23,956 nt of DNA from Lachnospiraceae bacterium (GTDB lineage Bacteria; Bacillota_A; Clostridia; Lachnospirales; Lachnospiraceae): positions 1 through 23,956 of the forward strand of contig JAGADM010000076.1 of assembly GCA_017613595.1 (NCBI GenBank), written 5' to 3'. The notes below the pieces were generated by a model that was given only the letters and a program-made list of their open reading frames with translations, ran no database searches and was not told where the DNA came from. A program made the position numbers and the translations under genes. Of this stretch, positions 21,802 through 23,956 are shown in pieces. How positions within the stretch are numbered: the stretch's first letter is position 1; each line of letters opens with the position of its first letter.

Positions 21802-22410
21802 ATGAAAAAGATTATTACAATCAGCCGTGAGTGCGGAAGCGGCGGAAGGCAGATCGGCAAGATGCTGGCCGAGAAGCTCGGATATTCCTACTATGATAAG
21901 GAACTGATCGACCGTGTTGCGAAAGAGAGCGGTCTGGCGAAGGACTTTATCGAAGAGCAGGGAGAACATATCACGGGAAGCCTTCTGTTTAATATCGCGA
22001 GCAATATGACTTATGCGGGTATGGTTTTCGGCGGAAACATGCTGCCGCTGCAGGACCAGCTTTTCGTTGTGCAGTCCGATATCATCAAGGATATCGCTTC
22101 GAAAGAGAACTGTGTTATCGTCGGACGCTGCGCCGACTTTATTCTCAGGGATGTTCCGGATTCCCTGCATGTGTTTATCCACGGTAACATGGAGAACAAA
22201 GCGGAGCGCGCGGTGAAGGAATACGGATTTGCTCCCGAGGATGTCGAGAAGACCATCCGGAAGCGCGATAAGGCGCGTGCCAACCATTATAAGTACTATA
22301 CGGATTATGAATGGGGCAAGGCGCAGAATTACGATATGACATTGAACAGCAGCACGTTCGGTATCGAGGGATGCGTGAATCTGCTGTATGATGTAGCGAC
22401 GAAGGAATAA
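21802..22410 (+). CDS. Cytidylate kinase-like family protein
   Basis: A 202-residue P-loop protein of the Cytidylate_kin2 family. The phosphate-binding loop is in SRECGSGGRQIGK (8-20), then LGYSYYDKELI (26-36). A helical lid and a region with RCADFILRDV (about 110-120) and RKRDKARANHYKYYT (about 153-167) supply basic residues. It is a likely nucleotide or small-molecule kinase, but many family members sit beside transporters or signalling genes, and the substrate is not proven to be CMP. A dedicated cmk is usually fused or adjacent to other genes, so this is probably a paralogue. It has its own strong promoter and RBS. The next gene starts 15 bases downstream and is probably cotranscribed. 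Confidence 0.9.
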   Translation: MKKIITISRECGSGGRQIGKMLAEKLGYSYYDKELIDRVAKESGLAKDFIEEQGEHITGSLLFNIASNMTYAGMVFGGNMLPLQDQLFVVQSDIIKDIASKENCVIVGRCADFILRDVPDSLHVFIHGNMENKAERAVKEYGFAPEDVEKTIRKRDKARANHYKYYTDYEWGKAQNYDMTLNSSTFGIEGCVNLLYDVATKE

Positions 22411-22425
22411 AGGGAGGTATGGGTG

Positions 22426-22824
22426 ATGTTGCATTATGTATTGCTGTTCGGCGGAATTGTTGTGGCTGCCGCGGGACTGGTCGGGCTGCTGCTGACGCTC
22501 CGCCGCAAGAGAGTATTCAATGTACTGGCGAATGCGGAGATTGTGGACATTCATGAGGATGTCGATATGACGAACGACGGAAAGAAAGTGACGAACTATG
22601 TTCCGGTTGTATCCTTTACCGCCAATGAGGAAGAGATTCGGGATATGCTGAATATCCGTTCTCAGAGAAAGAAGAAATATAAAGTCGGCAACAAGATTGA
22701 TATCTACTACAATCCGAAGAATCCGAAGAGCTATATCGCGGCCAAGACAAGAAATGCGCTGGTTGCGCCGATCGTGCTTCTGGTTATCGGAGCTGCCGGT
22801 ATTGTGGCATCGTTTTTCAAGTAA
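22426..22824 (+). CDS. DUF3592-like membrane protein
   Basis: A 132-residue protein with two membrane helices (about 3-23 and 112-131) flanking a soluble domain of about 85 residues. The soluble part has the DUF3592 pattern: A-xIVDIHEDVDM, VTNYVPVVSFTANEEE, KYKVGNKIDIYYNPKNPKSY. That pattern is a beta-rich module ending in a Y-xPxNP motif. The function of the family is unknown. ATG 22426 is chosen; GTG 22423 directly before it is an alternative. GGGAGGT lies 7 bases upstream. It follows the cytidylate kinase-like gene by 15 bases and ends at a terminator. Confidence 0.82.
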   Translation: MLHYVLLFGGIVVAAAGLVGLLLTLRRKRVFNVLANAEIVDIHEDVDMTNDGKKVTNYVPVVSFTANEEEIRDMLNIRSQRKKKYKVGNKIDIYYNPKNPKSYIAAKTRNALVAPIVLLVIGAAGIVASFFK

Positions 22825-22831
22825 AGTGACG

Positions 22832-22869
22832 GCCTCCGGAAGCCGGAATGCGGCGCGGAGGCTGTTTTT
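22832..22869 (+). terminator. Terminator of the kinase/DUF3592 unit
   Basis: An outer 7-bp stem GCCTCCG (22832-22838) / CGGAGGC (22856-22862) and an inner GCCG / CGGC (22842-22845 / 22851-22854), followed by TGTTTTTA. Confidence 0.75.
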
Positions 22870-22904
22870 ATGTGTATCAGATTTAACGGAAAGGAAGTGA
22901 AGGA

Positions 22905-23636
22905 ATGCGGCTGATCACCACCCGGGACGAAGACCGCCCGCTTGCTGAGCGGATCGCGGAACAATATGGGTTTCTTCTCAGCGCGGATGCGCCGGAAGGG
23001 GAGCCGTATCTTTCCGTTAAGGACGATACACTCTATCTGACGGACGGCGAACTGTCGATGTGCGGGGATTTTAACCGCATCCTGCCCCGTACGCAGAAGG
23101 GACGTCTGGCAGGAGAACTTCTTGTAAAAGCAGCCAAAAGGAAGGCGTTCGGGGAGCGCGCGACGGCTGTGGACGCGACGGCAGGGCTCGGCGAAGACGC
23201 TTTTCTTCTTGCCGCGGCCGGATTTGAGGTTAGACTTTACGAGTTCGACCCGGTAATTGCGGCACTTCTTTCGGATGCGCTGCGACGGGCTTCCCTGCAG
23301 GAGGAACTGCAGGACATCGTATCCCGTATGACGCTTTATCATGAGGACAGCATCAACGCGATGAAGAAACTAAACGAAAAGCCCGATGTGGTGCTTCTTG
23401 ATCCGATGTTTCCCGAGCGGCATAAGAGCGCTTTGATCAAGAAGAAATTCCAGCTTCTGCAGCAGCTGGAACGTCCTTGCGGCGAGGAAGAAGAACTGTT
23501 CGGTGCTGCCGTGCAGGCGGGACCGCGCCGCATCCTTGTAAAACGGCCGGTGAAAGGACCGCTTCTTGCGGGGCGCAAGCCGGATTACTGTTTAAGCGGC
23601 AAAGCCGTCCGATATGACTGTTACATATTTGCATAA
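22905..23636 (+). CDS. rsmJ: RsmJ-like 16S rRNA (guanine-N2) methyltransferase
   Basis: A 243-residue class I SAM methyltransferase related to RsmJ (YhiQ), which makes m2G1516 in E. coli 16S rRNA. The SAM-binding motif I is VDATAGLGEDAFLLAAAG (89-106), close to the RsmJ signature DATAGLGRDAF. The catalytic region is LLDPMFPERHKSALIKK (164-180). KRPVKGPLL (213-221) is the conserved C-terminal motif. The N-terminal 80 residues are shorter and more diverged than in proteobacterial RsmJ but keep the (G)DFxRxLPR..GRLxxELLVKA segment. Start ATG 22905 follows AAGGAAGTGAAGGA. It is transcribed alone, between a terminator upstream and another at 23681. Confidence 0.85.
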   Translation: MRLITTRDEDRPLAERIAEQYGFLLSADAPEGEPYLSVKDDTLYLTDGELSMCGDFNRILPRTQKGRLAGELLVKAAKRKAFGERATAVDATAGLGEDAFLLAAAGFEVRLYEFDPVIAALLSDALRRASLQEELQDIVSRMTLYHEDSINAMKKLNEKPDVVLLDPMFPERHKSALIKKKFQLLQQLERPCGEEEELFGAAVQAGPRRILVKRPVKGPLLAGRKPDYCLSGKAVRYDCYIFA

Positions 23637-23639
23637 GAA

Positions 23640-23666
23640 AAGGGTACGCTTTTACGGCGTACCCTT
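23640..23666. other. Hairpin without T-run after rsmJ
   Basis: A perfect 10-bp stem AAGGGTACGC (23640-23649) / GCGTACCCTT (23657-23666) with a 7-nt loop. No T-run follows on plus. On minus it is followed by TTCTTATG. It lies 15 bases before the true rsmJ terminator and may stabilise the mRNA 3' end. Confidence 0.55.
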
Positions 23667-23680
23667 CAGACTGAAGACAA

Positions 23681-23718
23681 AGTCCGAGGCACAGACCGCC
23701 TCGGACTTATCTTTTTTT
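23681..23718 (+). terminator. Terminator of rsmJ
   Basis: A perfect 10-bp stem AGTCCGAGGC (23681-23690) / GCCTCGGACT (23698-23707) with a 7-nt loop, followed by TATCTTTTTTT. Confidence 0.93.
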
Positions 23719-23725
23719 GTTGGTT

Positions 23726-23772
23726 AAAAAGTGCCGAAAAGCCTTATATTTACTGGCTTTTCGGCACTTTTT
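23726..23772. repeat. 18-bp perfect inverted repeat at the IS end
   Basis: Arms 23726-23743 and 23755-23772 (AAAAAGTGCCGAAAAGCC and its complement) flank an 11-base AT-rich loop. The plus-strand right arm ends in five T, so the structure is also a plausible terminator that would shield the transposase from outside transcription. Confidence 0.9.
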
Positions 23773-23773
23773 G

Positions 23774-23782
23774 TGGTATAAT
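23774..23782 (+). promoter_or_regulatory. Extended -10 of the transposase gene
   Basis: TGG followed by a perfect TATAAT (23777-23782), 31 bases before the transposase ATG. The -35 region falls inside the right arm of the inverted repeat (TCGGCA-like) and is poor, so the extended -10 would carry recognition. Confidence 0.55.
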
Positions 23783-23813
23783 GGAAGCATCAAATCCGAG
23801 GGGTATTTCTTCT

Positions 23814-23956
23814 ATGATGACACAGAGTCTGGATAAGAAACGCGACCAAATCGTAATGCTTTGTATGGATGAACTTGTACCGCAGGATCATCTTCTTAGA
23901 AAGATTGATAAGGCAATCGACTGGAGTTTCATTTATGAGCTGGTCGAGGACAAATA
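23814..23956 (+). CDS. IS1182-type transposase, N-terminal fragment
   Basis: The first 47 codons of a transposase; the frame is still open at the window edge. The sequence MDELVPQDHLLRKIDKAIDW followed by SFIYELVEDKY is the N-terminal helical segment shared by IS1182/IS5-like DDE transposases, ahead of the catalytic domain, which is not visible here. ATG 23814 or the next codon, ATG 23817, may be used; the RBS (GAGGGG, 23798-23803) suits either. Whether the full gene is intact cannot be judged. Confidence 0.88.
   Translation, partial: MMTQSLDKKRDQIVMLCMDELVPQDHLLRKIDKAIDWSFIYELVEDK

Larger units (their letters stand above)
23726..23956 (+). mobile_element. Left end of an IS1182-type insertion sequence (cut by window)
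   Basis: The element is recognised from the transposase start at 23814 and the compact non-coding end before it: an 18-bp perfect inverted repeat and an extended -10 promoter. The exact outer border cannot be fixed because the right end lies outside the window; it is probably within or just before 23726-23772. The insertion lies directly behind the rsmJ terminator and breaks no gene. Confidence 0.7.

Overview
The window looks like a chromosomal segment from an anaerobic Gram-positive of the Clostridia, most likely a Lachnospiraceae-type gut or environmental bacterium. The evidence is AGGAGG-type ribosome binding sites, a T-box leader, a B12-dependent methionine synthase split from its reactivation protein, a pth-mfd-foldase gene order, an LtaS-type sulfatase, BspA-type leucine-rich repeats and a Cthe_2159-type lipoprotein. 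It holds 19 confident or likely protein genes, most separated by clear Rho-independent terminators. I saw no tRNA, rRNA or CRISPR array, although this was a reading by eye and not a model-based search.

Layout. 1-1690: the 3' half of a T-box leader with its terminator, followed by a TrpB2-type tryptophan synthase beta chain and that gene's own terminator. 1760-2704: an unrecognised cytosolic protein. 2731-4356 (minus): a lipoprotein with a right-handed beta-helix-like carbohydrate-binding domain, a Gly-rich stretch and a C-terminal 11-residue repeat. 4579-8683: a methionine/one-carbon operon of metF, a free-standing methionine synthase reactivation protein, and a MetH that lacks that domain. 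8778-13925: pth, mfd and a foldase-like lipoprotein, with mfd and the foldase overlapping by 4 nt. 13973-16561 (minus): an LtaS-like membrane sulfatase with an extra C-terminal TIG-like beta domain, followed by a small four-helix membrane protein. 16694-18061 (minus): a MATE transporter. 18129-18671: a single-pass membrane protein divergent from the transporter. 18757-19689 (minus): a cysteine synthase family enzyme.

19863-21675 is the most interesting part: an ECF-type sigma factor translationally coupled (8-nt overlap) to a membrane protein. The partner's short cytosolic N-terminus resembles the anti-sigma-like partners of clostridial ECF factors. Its extracellular part is a Pro/Thr linker and about nine BspA-type leucine-rich repeats. 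This looks like a one-gene sensor/anti-sigma with a protein- or surface-binding ectodomain, and the sigma gene is preceded by a possible autoregulatory ECF promoter.

21802-23636: a cytidylate kinase-like protein, a DUF3592-like membrane protein and an RsmJ-like 16S rRNA methyltransferase. From about 23726 to the end: the left end of an insertion sequence with an 18-bp perfect inverted repeat, an extended -10 promoter and the first 47 codons of an IS1182-type transposase, cut by the window edge.

No intergenic stretch exceeds 300 bases. The longest are the T-box leader region (1-249) and the metF/lipoprotein divergent region (4357-4578).
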